This document shows, in pieces, positions 1-12,077 of a stretch of 64,000 bases of DNA (position 1 is its first letter; every line of letters starts with the position of its first letter). A model generated the notes under the pieces. The model ran no database searches, was not told the origin of the DNA, and saw only the letters and a list, made by a program, of their open reading frames with translations. The stretch is from Chamaecrista fasciculata (lineage: Eukaryota; Streptophyta; Magnoliopsida; Fabales; Fabaceae), in the NCBI GenBank assembly GCA_003254925.1, contig QANZ01001775.1, forward strand, positions 56,204 through 120,203, in the 5' to 3' direction. Made by a program: the position numbers and the translations under genes.

Positions 1-824
1 GCATAATCCTTCTTTTTTTCTTGGCTTTGGACTTTGCTATGAAAGTTCTTTAAGTTCCCTCACAATCCACAAATGGGGTTGTGTTATATTCATATTGATA
101 ATATATTTAAATACATGTTTAAAAATTGCACATTAAAATTCTACAAACACTATCAATTCTGTACAAATAGTCTTCTTCAAATTTCACTAGTTGATATTAA
201 ATCTTAGGTTTTTCAATTTTATAATATATTATACTTCTTCAAATGTTGTAGACATAGATCAATATTATTAGTTTTAAACAAAAAGGGTAGTAAGTGTTAT
301 GATGAACAGAGATAATTTGCATTTTGGCCAACATAATTATCATAACAATATCTTGAAATACTGAAAAATTTACTTTCTCTAAAGATAAAGCGTCACAAAA
401 CTTGAAATTCAGCTAAAAAAAGAAGCCAGAATTGATGCAAAGGAAGCATGGATACAAATTTGCTGACATATACTGATATAACTTTTCTAAACTCTAAACT
501 CAAAATTGGGGTTTGGAATAATGATCCCATGATATGCAAAACAAAAAGATATAAGAACCCAAAGAAAGAGAAAGGAAAAAAAGAAAAGAAAAAGTATGAC
601 AGGAAATGTATTTTAAGCTGTGACTAGCTAGCAGTTATCTCATTCTATATCAGAAACAAAGATAGAAAATTCAAGAATGATTTCTGTGCATCATCCAGAT
701 CCTTAAAAAAAAAAAGAAATTCAAGACAGAAAAAANAAAAAAAAAAAAAAGAAATTCAAGACAGAAAAAAAAAATACTAAAAGATCCAAAATCAGATCCA
801 CAGTAGTGTCTCTGCTAGACCCAA
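1..824. other. Intergenic, 3' side of the RRM gene
   Basis: No coding pattern is visible. The stretch is AT-rich with purine runs, including an A-run containing an n near 736. It probably includes the 3' UTR of the minus-strand RRM gene, whose stop is at 825. Confidence 0.5.
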
Positions 825-2199
825 TTAAGCTGAAGATTTGTTGTGTTCAGGTGAGGATTTTCCAGCTGCAGCCACTGTTCCTGTGATTACTCCTCCTGCA
901 TCATCATCATCATCATCCATCAGTTCATGCATAATCAATTCAAATGATGCAAACTAGGGTGAAATAAAAGTAATAAAATGAAGTAGATAGTGATTAGTGA
1001 ACCAGTGGAGGGTAATGAAGGAGAAACAGGAAGAGGTTCTGGTAATCCAACAAGTGTGAACATTTGATGGGGTGACACTTGAGGGTATTGTGTTGTCTTC
1101 TTCACATATGGATCTGTTGGCACTCTAACCCCATAATATGGTTGGTATAATGCTGGACGCCAACGATATGGAATCTGTTGCTGCTGCTGCTGCCCCCCAT
1201 AAACATTGTAATAGTTCTGTAAAAGTAAATTAACTACATCTTCAATCTATGAATGCTTAGATTTCATTTTAAGCTAAAGCTTCTAGTCCTTAGGAATAAC
1301 ATTCATTGCATATACTTCTAGTCCTTATAAAAACTAAGCTGGGAATTCAAGGATCAAATTATTAGTTTGAAGCATACATACTAACCATTGCATAGATTTC
1401 TTGTGGGGGAGGATACCCTGCAGGGTACCTGAATGTTGAAGGAGAATCAAAGTTGATTAAGAATACAGTGAAAAAGTAAGATGGTAGGAAATTGAAGTGT
1501 TTGGACTGTTATTATACCTATAGGGTGGATAAGGGTAAGTGTAATGGGGTATATTCTGATTGTAATATGAGGTGGTACCGCCTTGAAATGGGATTGGTAC
1601 CATAGTCCATGAACTTGTGCTGAATTTCTCACTTGCTGCTACTTTTTCGTATATATATATTAGCCATTATTAGACATGGTTTTGCTTTAGTACTCAATAT
1701 CACAAGACCAAGAAAGAAGTGTAGAACTGAAGGCAAAAACAGATACCTGGGGTGGTAGATGGATCGTATTTTTGAGCACCAAAAGCAGCAAGATTGCAAT
1801 TAGCCCTCCTTCCATCAATCAAAGGATAAGGATCATAACAAGCTCTTACTGCAGAGTCTGGGTCCTTGAAAGTGACCTGAAAGATTAAACAAATTAAAGG
1901 GAGGGATGAAGAAGAAGAAGAAGAAGGGTATAGTAAGTGAAAAGAAAGAATAAAAATAAAAGGCTTACAAAGCCATATCCTTTTGATCTTCCAGTGTTTT
2001 TATCAGTGATGACAACAGCCTCTAAGATCTCTCCAAACTGCTCAAAATAGAGTTTGAGAGAGTCTCTTTTGGTCTCCCAAGCCAACCCTCCAACGAAGAT
2101 CTTGGTATAGGTTGTGTCACCAACTTGTTTTGCATTGTTTGGATTACTCATCATCCTATTCTGCCTTTGCTGCGACGACGACATGATCAATTCACACAA
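825..2199 (-). CDS. RRM-domain RNA-binding protein, six exons
   Basis: Predicted exons on the minus strand are 2199-1969, 1876-1747, 1635-1518, 1428-1386, 1216-1003 and 895-825. All introns are GT-AG, the phases match, and the joined length is 807 nt (268 aa). The first exon holds most of one RRM: RNP2 as KIFVGGLAW, then RNP1 as KGYGFV across intron 1. Exon 2 ends the domain with [13 protein letters not shown]. The rest is a low-complexity Tyr/Pro/Gln-rich tail with a polyglutamine run near residue 185. This layout (one N-terminal RRM plus a YP-rich tail) is typical of a plant family of single-RRM proteins expected to bind RNA. An internal Met at 2184 (MSSSQQRQ) is the more usual start and would give 263 aa. 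The RNA targets cannot be read from the sequence. Confidence 0.88.
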
Positions 2200-2743
2200 T
2201 TAAACCAGAGGATTCAAGAACAAGAACAAGAGAAAAAGTCAGAGAGGCTTTGGTTTGGTTTGGCTCTGAAGTAATATGATGAAGAGGAAATCACCAATCC
2301 TAATCAGCCCCACACAAGATCTTCTTCTATCATTAACATGTCTTCTAGTTCTTTCTACCAAAGAAAACCACTCGATTTTTTTTCTTTTTTGTATTGATAA
2401 TACCTCAGATTCTGCAACCAATATTCCCTGACTACGAAACCTGATCAATAAGGGTTGAAAAACGTAGGAATAGAGAAGAAAAGCAGTGGAACGAACACAA
2501 AGAGGAAATCCACAAATCTAAGGAAAAGAAAAATAAAACTAACAAAACCAATAATTTATGCATACCATGACATGGAGAGAAGCAACTTTGCAGGAAGGCA
2601 AAAGGACAAATCACCACAATAGGAGCAAGTAAAATTAATAAAATAAGAAAAAGGATTAATTGAAAGTATTAATTTTGATTTGTTATTTTTTAAAAAAAGA
2701 AGAAATAATTAATGGATGAAAAAATCGTTTTTGATCCGCGTTT

Positions 2744-2754
2744 CCTTTTATATA
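2744..2754 (-). promoter_or_regulatory. TATA box of the RRM gene
   Basis: The minus strand reads TATATAAAAGG, a strong plant TATA box, about 545 bases upstream of the start codon. The long leader this implies contains short upstream ORFs or an unannotated 5' UTR intron. Confidence 0.5.
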
Positions 2755-2759
2755 GATGT

Positions 2760-5444
2760 GCCCATATGAAAGCTTTCCAAAGTATCAATGGGTCCAAAGA
2801 TACGTGCCTCGCTGTATTCAACTTTCCATCTTCCTTCCTTCGTCTGTTGCCATCACTTGTTATTTAGTATTTATTATATTTGAATTTATTTAATCAGATA
2901 TTTATTTTAATTTCATTGGTTTCCCATACCATTACACCACGCAAATCAATCAATACTATTAAGTTGAGAGGGCCATTTGGGGAATTTGGACCACCCACAT
3001 GAGTGACACACAAAGTCAAAATGCATTGACATTGACCATCTACCTTCACAAGCAACCAACATAAACATAATACATATTCATCTTCTATAATATAAACAAC
3101 CGAACGTGGAGCCAATCAAGGCGCTACCTAGTATCACTATTTATGTGTTTGTCCTTTTTATTTCCCATTTTTTGTTTTGGGTTGAAATTTATAATCCAAT
3201 ACAATTGTAATTTTGATAATATACTTTTCGTTGTCCAAAATATCCCCATAGTCAATAGCTAATTAGCTATAGCCTATAAGATTAATCTCTTATGTTAATT
3301 GTCAGCACACGAGGTGATAGAGATTATGAAATTTCATTCACAAGAGTTGAGAAACAAATCCCTAACCACGGGATACCCAATTACCCAGTTACCTGTATTT
3401 ATAAGCTCAGCCATTAAGGGTTTCAATTTTAGTTTGGAAAGTAGTGAAGTGATGATTGGTAAAGTTGCATTAGGTTTGAGCCAAAAAAAAATGTGCTTAA
3501 ATGATTTTGATACTGATCATTCAATTGAATCAAATGTGATATATTTTTTCCTCTTTTAAGCAACTCCAATAATGTGGGAATTAATATAGTAAATTGTACA
3601 CTTTAAACATTTTTTTTGCAACCACATCCGTTGAGTCAATCAAAATCTCCAAATGTCATTATGTATAATTTACTGTTAAAGTGTATAGTAACTTATACAC
3701 TTTAACATTATCAATAAATCAAAAAATGATATACTATCGAAATTTTCAAGGTTACATTTACTGGCAACGAATTTAATTTTTTAAAATACTTCAAAGTAAA
3801 GTGTGTTTTTTTGTTGGATAAGAATGAGACGATATTCTCTACAACTAGAGAATCCTCTTTGAAGCATAGAGATCACTTAAATGAGTTTTAATTCTATCAA
3901 TAAAGTTTTTTCATACATATAATTTGAATTGAATCCAAAATATTATGTTTAAAGAACCTAACTATCTATCAATTGTGTTTGTGTTAGATTTTACTGGTTC
4001 AAAGTAAAGTGTTTTTGATAACATAATACACTACATCCAAAATTTTTTTGGAAATCTAGTTCCCAACTTATACATATACTAAGCTTGAAGACAGAATCAA
4101 TTAACTGAGGTATGCAACAAAAGATGATTTTGATGGGTTATATATGCAACCACATCCCTTGAGTCAATCAAAATCTCCAAATGTCATTATGTATTATTAA
4201 GCATCCAAGGTGGGCCAGCCTATCCTTCAAGTGGTATTGGCAAGAACATCTCCTACATCATCCTCAATTTTCATGTTATTTTGTTTTGGGGTCTATCCAT
4301 TATATATGGTTATCTTCGACAAGGGCAGGGGAATCTAACCTAATGAATTTTAAGACCAAGCAATAATGTGCATACAGATTATGATGGGTACTACTTTTTT
4401 TTTTCCTCTTTATAGTTGAAAAGAGACAAATGGGACTCACTCACATCACAGCTAGCTAATTAAACTGCAGAGAGACCACATGTCCCAAATCCTATCATAG
4501 ACTTTGGTACAGTTTGATTTATTCGTGGGGACTTATGTTTTCTTTTCCGCATAAACAACATCATGTTATATATTTATATATGTTATTATTATTATGTGCA
4601 TGAATGAAACATCGCAGAAATAAATAAATAAATATAAAGTGATTAAAATAAAGGGGATGGCAGAAGTAATCCAAAAGAGAAGCATGGTGTGTGGTGCAAT
4701 TCAGAACTTTTGGCTCGTATTGACAGTGAAGCACAATGATCAAAATGAACAACTTCGTTTGTATATGTATTATCATGTCATGTCCCACAATTACTATGAT
4801 GTTTTCTTTTGTTTTTTGGTCAGAGTCATTTTCTGTGTGCTATCATGCATGCAGGCCCGATATCTCCTTCTAATTGCTTATTTAGGCCCAATCAATGATC
4901 CTAGATTCCTAGTGGCCTGCTGATAAATATGGGCTTCGCCTCGTTTCAGGCCCTGAGGCCCATGCTAAATTATAAGCTCAAAATATTTATTATTGTGATA
5001 TCAATATCAATATTTTCCACAAAAGGCAATAATAAATTAATAATGAGCTAGGTGAGGCANAATAAATTGGTAATTTTTAAATTTTGGTTTTTTCGGTAAA
5101 GTCATCTTATTTTTATATATTTTTATTGAGAATTTGATTAAAAGAATTATATATAACAAAAATAGAAAAGAAGAAGACAAAGAGGAGAAAACGAATCGAA
5201 TTTTGGCTCTTGCCACTGAAGTAATGAAGAAAAAAGATTTCAAAATAATCATTCTACGTTGAATCTTTTTGTATGGCATTCTACGACTTAGAGAGATTCA
5301 CTTAATAGTGCAGCATTTTCTCTGCATTCTGCAAAGAAAACAAAATAAAACCAACCAGAAATGCAATTTAACTTGAGTAATAAATCAGTTATAAAAATAT
5401 GAAGTAAATCTGACCAATAAACAATAAATTCACAAGTTTATATA
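2760..5444. other. Gene-free AT-rich intergenic region
   Basis: Short ORFs occur on both strands (for example 3299-3559 and 4639-4923) but none has a recognisable domain or convincing exon structure. The only internal structure seen is a separated direct repeat (see 3617-4195). Confidence 0.5.
3617..4195. repeat. Direct repeat of ~51 bp, 477 bp apart
   Basis: The 51 bases at 3617-3667, starting gcaaccacatcc, recur at 4145-4195 with one change (ccgttgag against cccttgag). The DNA between the copies has no coding content. It could be the footprint of an inserted element or a local duplication; no terminal inverted repeats were found to decide. Confidence 0.6.
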
Positions 5445-5623
5445 TCTTATATTATATGACTCCACCCCTTTCTGATCGTTCATATTTTAAAACTATAGCA
5501 CAAAATTAATAATAAGAGGAAAATTATTATTTGATCCCTTCTTTTTTACTGAGTTAACGATTTAGTCCCTCATTTATTTTACATACATATTTGCGTGCCC
5601 GTTAGGACATGCAAAGCCTCTAG
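5445..5623 (+). mobile_element. Short non-autonomous Helitron
   Basis: It starts TCTTATATTATATG and ends in CTAG followed by T. Just before the end is an imperfect hairpin (GCGTGCCC, loop GTTA, GGACATGC). A 5' TC, a 3' CTRR and a hairpin just inside the 3' end are hallmarks of Helitrons. Related copies lie at 17947-18124, 18126-18453 and about 49890-50184. Confidence 0.6.
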
Positions 5624-6610
5624 TCTATTTTTATTATCTAATCTCTGTTTTCTCCGACGAAATATACCTACAAAATTTTCAAAGATAAAATTACCTATAA
5701 AGATTTCCACAAACATGTACAAATGCCTTTGCACCTCTTCATTCTTTTGGTTCTTTATAATTCTCGCATCCAAACAAAGAGGAAAATGTAACTAAGTTTA
5801 TACTTAAATGTATCATTAAACTATTTTTTGGTCCATGCATTATTCAACCTATATGTTAACAAAAGAAAATTAATATAAATTATACCGTTGAAATCGAGTT
5901 CAAAACCATCAAGCTCATGATCTAATATGGCCTAATTTAGATCCAATCCAACAAAAATTGAGCCGATCCAGATCTACTGAGTCCGTTATAAACCCCTACA
6001 CTTAACCCCCAATGCATTTTTTTCTAGGTGACTCTAAATAAAAGTTCATACTTGATAGCAACATAGAGCACTTTTTGTTAGTTTAATATTTTGGAGAATC
6101 TTTCTCAAAAAGTAGATAGACACAATTCCAATATAATTATAATTATTTAGATGATGCACACAATATTTTATAAACCCATAATTTATTGAACTTTAACCAT
6201 GACCACAAATAAAATCTAAACTTGTAAACCAATAGAGGGTTGGGTCCGTTTGAGAAAGTGAAATTGAAAAATTAGTAAAGAGAGGTCAACAAATTGAAAA
6301 AACATTCAACCATAAGGGGCCTATGGTGGATTTATAAGATCTTTGTCTGATCTTTTTCTCTAAGTGTGATAATAATATTCTTAACTTGGACCCCAAACCT
6401 ACCTAAAGCATCTGGAAGCAAATAATGGACTCTCTTCTTACCTTATTGCCAAATCAACACTCAGATAGTGACCCACAATGAAAGTTCTATTAATACCCAT
6501 CTTGTGAGGCTCTAGTGCATGTGATGATTCCCATGTTAGAGTATTTCAAATTTATTGAAGCAAGCATGCATGATTAATAAGGAAGTAAATACCCTTTTTA
6601 TTTGGGTCTC
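5624..6610. other. Intergenic, nothing recognised
   Basis: AT-rich sequence with no convincing gene, RNA or repeat structure on either strand. Confidence 0.4.
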
Positions 6611-7110
6611 TGGGCACTATCAATTTTATATATCAGATACTTCAATGCACTGAGAGGGCATGAAAGGGTCTGTAGGTAAAGTAGTCTTTTCAATGAATAG
6701 TTAGATGTGTATTAGCCATAGAATCTCATTTCTAGATTAGTTCCTAGGCCAAGAAAAAATAGAGAAGGAAAGTGAAATTGAAATGGAAGAGTATGACTTT
6801 GATTTTGCCTTGTAATATATACTCATTACTCAAATACTCTAATTTATTTCATAATTTTTCTTGTCTTTAAATATAGGTCTCCTCTAAATCTCTAATCCAC
6901 AATTCCTCTCAAGTATAGAACTATTTACAGAAACATCCAAATGGCAGTTGGCATATAGCGGTCAAAGAATACATGAAAAAGCCACAAATCAATGTAACCA
7001 TAACCTACATTTTTTTTTATAGACGTGTTTATCCCAAAAAGGCAAAAACCAAAAATAACCTACATTTTTTTTAGGGACATAACCTACATTTTAAATGGCA
7101 TATATTACCA
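6611..7110. repeat. Dispersed repeat R1, copy A
   Basis: This block, beginning tgggcactatcaatttt and running through a stretch reading tgaaattgaaatggaaga, matches 19651-20160 closely. Its second half also matches 7829-8196. It has no coding capacity. The three copies show a local tandem duplication plus a distant copy next to the HSP21 gene. Confidence 0.75.
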
Positions 7111-7139
7111 GAACCTTATAAAATATAAAAAATATTATA

Positions 7140-7320
7140 TATAATTTAGGGTAAATTGCAATTTGGTACCCTGTGGTTAGGGGCGGTTCCACTTTGGTAC
7201 CCTGAAAGAAAAATTTTTGCAGTTTGGTGCCCCGTGGCTTGTTCCGTTAGCGAATTGGTCCCCTGTGCTTTATTTCTGTTAGGATTTAACGGCAAATGTG
7301 ATTGTGACCACCTTAAAATG
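7140..7320. repeat. Half of a ggtaccctg-type foldback repeat
   Basis: The sequence repeats variants of tttggtaccctgtgg at about 40-bp steps. The same module occurs at 18290-18400, 21205-21395 and inside the 52148-53071 element. Only one arm is seen here, so this is a decayed or truncated copy. Confidence 0.45.
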
Positions 7321-7469
7321 TCAAAAACCTCTCAGAAAATCTTCTCTTATGCGTTTAAGTCCTTTCCCTTTACTAAAAGGGATCAAAACATAAAGAAAAC
7401 ATAAACTAAAGAGTAAATTATATAATTTTATTGTTGAGTTGAAATTAATTATAAGAGTCTTTAGAATTT

Positions 7470-7716
7470 TAATATTACAGAATTTTCTCCTTTTCATAAG
7501 ATTTCTTTTGAATAGGTCCTGATTTAATTACACTTTAATCGCAAAAGTTTATGATCTTTATCAAAATAGTCCTTAGAACCTTTAAAGACAAATGAACATC
7601 TATGATTTATCAAAAGGAGAAAATTCTGTAATATTTAAATTCTAAAAGTTTATGATCTTTATCAAAATAGTCCTTAGAACCTCAAAAGACAAATAAACAT
7701 CTATGATTTATCAAAA
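7470..7716. repeat. Tandem ~102-bp repeat with inverted arms
   Basis: A unit starting aaaagtttatgatc at about 7543 is repeated from about 7645. In addition, the stretch at 7472-7492 recurs in inverted form at 7612-7640, so the segment can fold back. No gene is present. Confidence 0.55.
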
Positions 7717-7828
7717 AATCCCCATATTCAACTTCAATGTCCATTCAAATATACTACAAACAAATCAAAAACCTCCAAATTTTTCCAAAATCAAACCCCA
7801 GAAATCAAAAACCCTCTCAACAACAAAA

Positions 7829-8196
7829 TAGAGAAAGAAAGTGAAATTGAAATGGAAGATTATGGCTTTGATTTTGCCTTGCAATATATACTCATTACTC
7901 AAATACTCTAATTTTATTCATTTTTTTCTTTTCTTTAAATATAGGTCTCGTCTAATCCACAATTCCTCTCAAGTATAGAACTATCTACAGAAACATCTAA
8001 AATGGCAGTTGGCAGTTAGCAGTCAAAGAATACATGAAAAAGCAACAAATCAATGTAACCATAACCTACATTTTTTTTATGGACATAACCTACATTATAA
8101 ATGGCATATATTACCAGAACCATATACGTATTACAAAACCTTATAAAATATGGTTTAAACACAATATTTTATTCATGAGCATGGAAGGAACAAAAA
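7829..8196. repeat. Dispersed repeat R1, copy B
   Basis: Near-identical to the second half of copy A and to 19800-20160. At 8196 the similarity to the 19.6-20.5 kb copy stops, and it resumes at about 9638 on the other side of the DUF4228 gene. Confidence 0.75.
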
Positions 8197-8486
8197 TATC
8201 CACCTTCCTCTTGATATGAATGAATCAGATGTTCCCCACGTTCCCCTAAAAGGGACATTATAGTTTAGACTAAAAGAAAAGGCCTAGCAGCTTAGCCTTC
8301 CACACAATACCAATTGTAAACATTATTGGTAAACATTATGAAGATATTAAGGCAAGGATGTTTATGACAATAGGATCATAGTTTAATGGGCAAAAAGCAA
8401 TAGTGCCACTTTCCACTAACCGACCCCTGTAGCATGCGTGTTGACAAATATTTCATCTTCCAAACCCCAACACACACAATAACTCT

Positions 8487-8494
8487 TATAAATA
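8487..8494 (+). promoter_or_regulatory. Candidate TATA box, DUF4228 gene
   Basis: TATAAATA lies about 240 bases upstream of the start codon at 8733. A pyrimidine-rich leader follows, with CT-rich stretches just before the start, as is common in plant 5' UTRs. Confidence 0.4.
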
Positions 8495-8732
8495 TATAAT
8501 ATAACCTAACCCCTCTTTCATTCTCTCCTGACTCCTCCTTCTTATCTTTTCTACTCAACTCAAAGACAGCTTTCTACTCCACTCCACACGAAAATTCTCT
8601 TTTCTTTGTTTTTTTAACCCATCCATGTCATTATATATATATGTCTGTCTCTTGCTTTCCCTTCAAAACTAAATAAGCTTCTCTGTATTCCTCTGTTTTC
8701 CCCTGCTTTCTCTCTCACACACACTAGCTAAA

Positions 8733-9206
8733 ATGGGTAATTGCTTTGGTCTTTGTAAAATCACTTCGGGGTGTAGAAGAGTAGGCGATAGAGTTATGGT
8801 GAATAAGGTGGTGAAGGTGGCGAAGCAGGATGGGAAGATACTAGAGTTTAGCTCACCAATTCTTGTTAAGCATGTGTTGACAAATTTTGCAGCTTTGGGT
8901 ATAGGTGCATCAAAGGAAGCCTCAGAGTTTCTCTCCCCAGATTATGAATTGAAGGCAGGAAGATTGTACTACTTGCTTGGATCTTTGCCTTGTTCTTCAA
9001 ATGTTTCTATTGGGAACACAGTAGCCAGTAGTAAGACAAAGAGAGTCAAAGTTGTGATCACAAAGAAGCAGCTTGAGCAGTTAGTGTCAAAGCAGATCTG
9101 CATACAGGATATACTGTCTCTCTCAGAAGTGCATCATCAAGCGAATTCTGATTTGCCTAGCAGTTGGAGGCCAAAGCTCGACTCCATACCCGAAGGAAAT
9201 GAGTAA
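8733..9206 (+). CDS. DUF4228 / PADRE-domain protein, lipid-anchored
   Basis: Single exon, 157 aa, complete. It begins MGNCFGLCK: Gly2 with a neighbouring Cys is a signal for N-myristoylation plus palmitoylation, so membrane attachment is likely. The central part fits the plant DUF4228 (PADRE) family: a core reading KVVKVAKQDGKILEFSSP, then SPDYELKAGRLYYLLG, which is the conserved L..G..Y.LLP-like motif, then a basic stretch (KTKRVKVVITKKQLEQLV). The C-terminus is polar and probably disordered. Genes of this family are often induced by pathogens or abiotic stress in other plants, but their biochemical role is unknown. The start is secure because the MGNC motif and length match the family. Duplicated 3' flank copies lie downstream. 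Confidence 0.9.
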   Translation: MGNCFGLCKITSGCRRVGDRVMVNKVVKVAKQDGKILEFSSPILVKHVLTNFAALGIGASKEASEFLSPDYELKAGRLYYLLGSLPCSSNVSIGNTVASSKTKRVKVVITKKQLEQLVSKQICIQDILSLSEVHHQANSDLPSSWRPKLDSIPEGNE

Positions 9207-9227
9207 CATACATATGTGCTCATGTTA

Positions 9228-9989
9228 AACTTTTTTTTTCTATTTTTCCCTTGATGTTGAACCTTTCTTTTTTCTCTTTTCCTTCTTCCTTTCTTTGTTT
9301 ATGTAATTTTGGCATGAGATATCATGAGAACTGATGTAGTTAAAGTGAAAAACGAAAGAAAGAAAGAAGGGAAAGACAGTGATTACACCTAGTTTAAACT
9401 AAATAAGTTGAGGTCGGTTTTCTTTATTGCCCACCCACTTTGCATTAACAAGTTTTATCGATTTCTTTCTCTGAAGAATTAGTTATGTAGTTATGTTTTA
9501 TTATCTTCCAATAAATGGTAGTAGGTACTAGGTAAGTGGCACTTAAAAAACAAACAAAATAAGATTCTTTAAACTAAATGTTGAAACAAACAAACTTGAG
9601 GTTTATGATATAAATTTATAGTTTAAAGAAAATGACGAAAATAGGAGTTCCCATTTAGTATACGGCAGATTTTTACATCTTTACTGTCAAACGCACGTCT
9701 ATTGAAACAGTTTCTTTCTGGTTGTTGAATGTTTTTCTTTTCCTTCTTCCTTTCTTGGTCTATGTTATTTTGGCACTAAATTAAATATCCGCGACAGCTT
9801 ATGCGAATAAAGAAGAAAGAAAGCAGGGAAAGACAGTAATTATACCTAGCTAAGTTGAGGACAGTTGAGGTATTCGCAGATTTTCTTAATTTCTTATTCT
9901 CAAGCATCAATCATATAATTATACATTTTTTAACTTGCAATAGATGGTAGGAAGTGGGTAAGTGGAACTCTTCTTGTTCCATAATTTAT
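9228..9989. repeat. Duplicated 3' flank of the DUF4228 gene
   Basis: The segment from about 9228 to 9540 and the segment from about 9722 to 9989 share ordered blocks: a ttttccttcttcctttc tract, gggaaagacagt, aagttgagg, and a ggta-rich end with gggtaagtgg. They are diverged tandem copies of the gene's 3' UTR-like region. A third copy is at about 20210-20489. Confidence 0.65.
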
Positions 9990-10327
9990 TTTAAATTGAT
10001 CCTACATATTTCCATGTCAAATGCTCTTCTTGCCTTTTGGTTGGGTTAGCTAGCAATCTGTTAGGATTTAGGAATAATAGTTGTTGGGCATCTTTTCGGT
10101 TAGGCTTATCATTTTGCTTTATATTGGCTCAATTGCTTTTGATTGTTCAGAGAAGAATTTGATTGTATTTTGGAGTCATATTCCCTGACTCGGAAAGGGA
10201 ACTCGTGGTTGTATATTTCCTGACTTTTTGGGATCTGATACACTTTCATTCACCAATTCATCTTTCTATCTATTCCATTTGATTTCTTCTTCTGCAGTCC
10301 TTAACTAGAATTTCGGAGTAGCTTTTC

Positions 10328-11581
10328 ATGATGGCATATTACACTTCTGCCTCCATTCTTCTCTTCTTTTTCATGTTTTCATTTGGTCTAACTTGTGCTG
10401 TTACTAATAACGGCACTATAATTTTAGACTTAATTCATCGTTTTTCACCTTCCAATCCATTCTACAATCTTAATTATAGTTTTTCAGAGTTCTACCAAAA
10501 CAACATCGATCACTATACCAATCCCCTCCAAGCTCCTTTAAGCAAACATCATGTTAATCTATTTTTGGTCAAATTTTTCATCGGTTCGCCTCCTGTAAAG
10601 CAATATGCTTACATGGATACAGGAAGTTCCTTATTGTGGGTTGACTGCTACCCCCAATCTCCTTCCAATCATTACAACTCAACAACTTCATTTTCATTTA
10701 AACCCATGTCCTGTTATGACCCTGTTTGTGGTCCCAGCAGAATTTTTTTTTCTTGTAATTCTCATAATAATTGTTACTATAGAAAAAGATATATGAGCGG
10801 TGAAACTTCATCGGGCATATATGCCTATGAGGAATTTACGTTCATGTCTGATGATTATGAAAATGTAGCTTCCATTGAGAATGTAGTATTTGGTTGTAGT
10901 TCATCTCGTGGAGGTGGATATGGCTTTGATTATAGATATACTGATGGAGTTTTTGCATTAGGTTACCGCTCACCTTCTATATTTGATAACTTAGCCGTTA
11001 AAAGGTTTTCTTATTTTTTTGATTCTATAGATAGTCCTAACTCTTTTAGCAATAATCAACTTTTTCTGGGAGAGGGAGCTCAATTGTATGGAAGAACAAC
11101 TAGAATGAAGATTGTTGCTGGTAAATACTATGTTCCTGTCACGGGGATAAGTGTTGGAGACAAACGGTTGAATATTAATCCAACAGTTTTTCAATACATA
11201 GAGGGACAAGGAGATACAGGAGTAGTTATAGACAGCGGAGCAACAAATCTGTATTTAGTTAAACAAGCTTATGAAATACTTTATAAAGAATTGAAGTCTT
11301 TGATGGAGCAGTATTTTCAACCAGTGAAGTGGGGGGATAACTCGTGTTATGTGGGAAGTATGCGAGAAGATAATGATTTTCCTACAGTTACGATTCGTTT
11401 CTCTGGAGGAGCGGAATTGGAGATGCCCATTGAAAGCCTTTTCTATAATGTTTCTTCTTCCAGGGAAATGTTTTGCATGGCCTTGAATCAGATTACAGGG
11501 CCTTCGGTCATTGGAGTCCGAGCACAACAAGGTCATAATTTTGGCTTTGATCTCAGAGAACAAACTTTGTATATAGCTTAA
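10328..11581 (+). CDS. Nepenthesin-type aspartic protease (pepsin A1)
   Basis: Single exon, 417 aa. Residues 1-24 form a signal peptide (ASILLFFFMFSFGLTCAV), so secretion to the apoplast is expected. The N-terminal catalytic motif is MDTGSSLLWVDC (D near residue 96) and the second is VVIDSGATNLYLV (D near residue 302). Several Cys residues lie in the nepenthesin-type insert after the first motif. The family is the intronless plant group that includes CDR1-like and other apoplastic proteases. The C-terminus (FGFDLREQTLYIA) stops shortly after the usual conserved GFD motif, slightly earlier than many relatives. This is the only intact copy in the window; two broken copies lie at about 39.9-40.4 kb and 50.2-51.4 kb. 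The substrate is unknown. Confidence 0.9.
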   Translation: MMAYYTSASILLFFFMFSFGLTCAVTNNGTIILDLIHRFSPSNPFYNLNYSFSEFYQNNIDHYTNPLQAPLSKHHVNLFLVKFFIGSPPVKQYAYMDTGSSLLWVDCYPQSPSNHYNSTTSFSFKPMSCYDPVCGPSRIFFSCNSHNNCYYRKRYMSGETSSGIYAYEEFTFMSDDYENVASIENVVFGCSSSRGGGYGFDYRYTDGVFALGYRSPSIFDNLAVKRFSYFFDSIDSPNSFSNNQLFLGEGAQLYGRTTRMKIVAGKYYVPVTGISVGDKRLNINPTVFQYIEGQGDTGVVIDSGATNLYLVKQAYEILYKELKSLMEQYFQPVKWGDNSCYVGSMREDNDFPTVTIRFSGGAELEMPIESLFYNVSSSREMFCMALNQITGPSVIGVRAQQGHNFGFDLREQTLYIA

Positions 11582-11599
11582 TTAGCAAAATGTAATAAA

Positions 11600-12035
11600 T
11601 GATAATCTTAGGGTGTGTTTGGTACGCTATCATCTCAAATGTCCTAGTATCATAATACTAACATTTGATATGACAATAGTAGATATCAGAAATATAAGAT
11701 GCATATGTTTTAAATGTTGGGAATTGTAGGCGCCTAGCGCAGCGGAAGCAAATATAAAATTAAAATAAAACACGCTAGGTCCTAAAATTCCCGAACGGAT
11801 CCGCTAGTAGAATTTAAAACTTTTATAGATAGTGGTATACCTCACGAGTTTCAATCCTCTGGTTGTACAAGGCGTGTCCAAGGAGCCCACTCCCAGCGTT
11901 CTCCCTCTGCCAGTAATCCACACGAACAGTTTCTTCGGGCACCAAGGTGCTAGCCTTCAGTTCTTTTCTCCAAAAGAACTAGGGACCAATCTACAGTGTG
12001 TTTGAACTCAAGAACTCCTTCTTGATTCAAACTCC
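11600..12035. repeat. Unclassified dispersed-repeat fragment
   Basis: After the protease gene the sequence changes character: a stretch with gcgcctagcgcagcggaag, then a less AT-rich segment with no open frame, cut by an assembly gap. It looks like part of a high-copy retroelement-like repeat, but no LTR ends or primer-binding site can be shown. Confidence 0.3.
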
Positions 12036-12077
12036 NNNNNNNNNNNNNNNNNNNNNNNNNNNNNNNNNNNNNNNNNN
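12036..12077. other. Assembly gap (42 n)
   Basis: A run of 42 undetermined bases. Confidence 1.

Noticed and set aside
3299..3559. 86-codon ORF on plus strand
   Set aside because: No domain, no promoter or exon context; AT-rich intergenic chance ORF.
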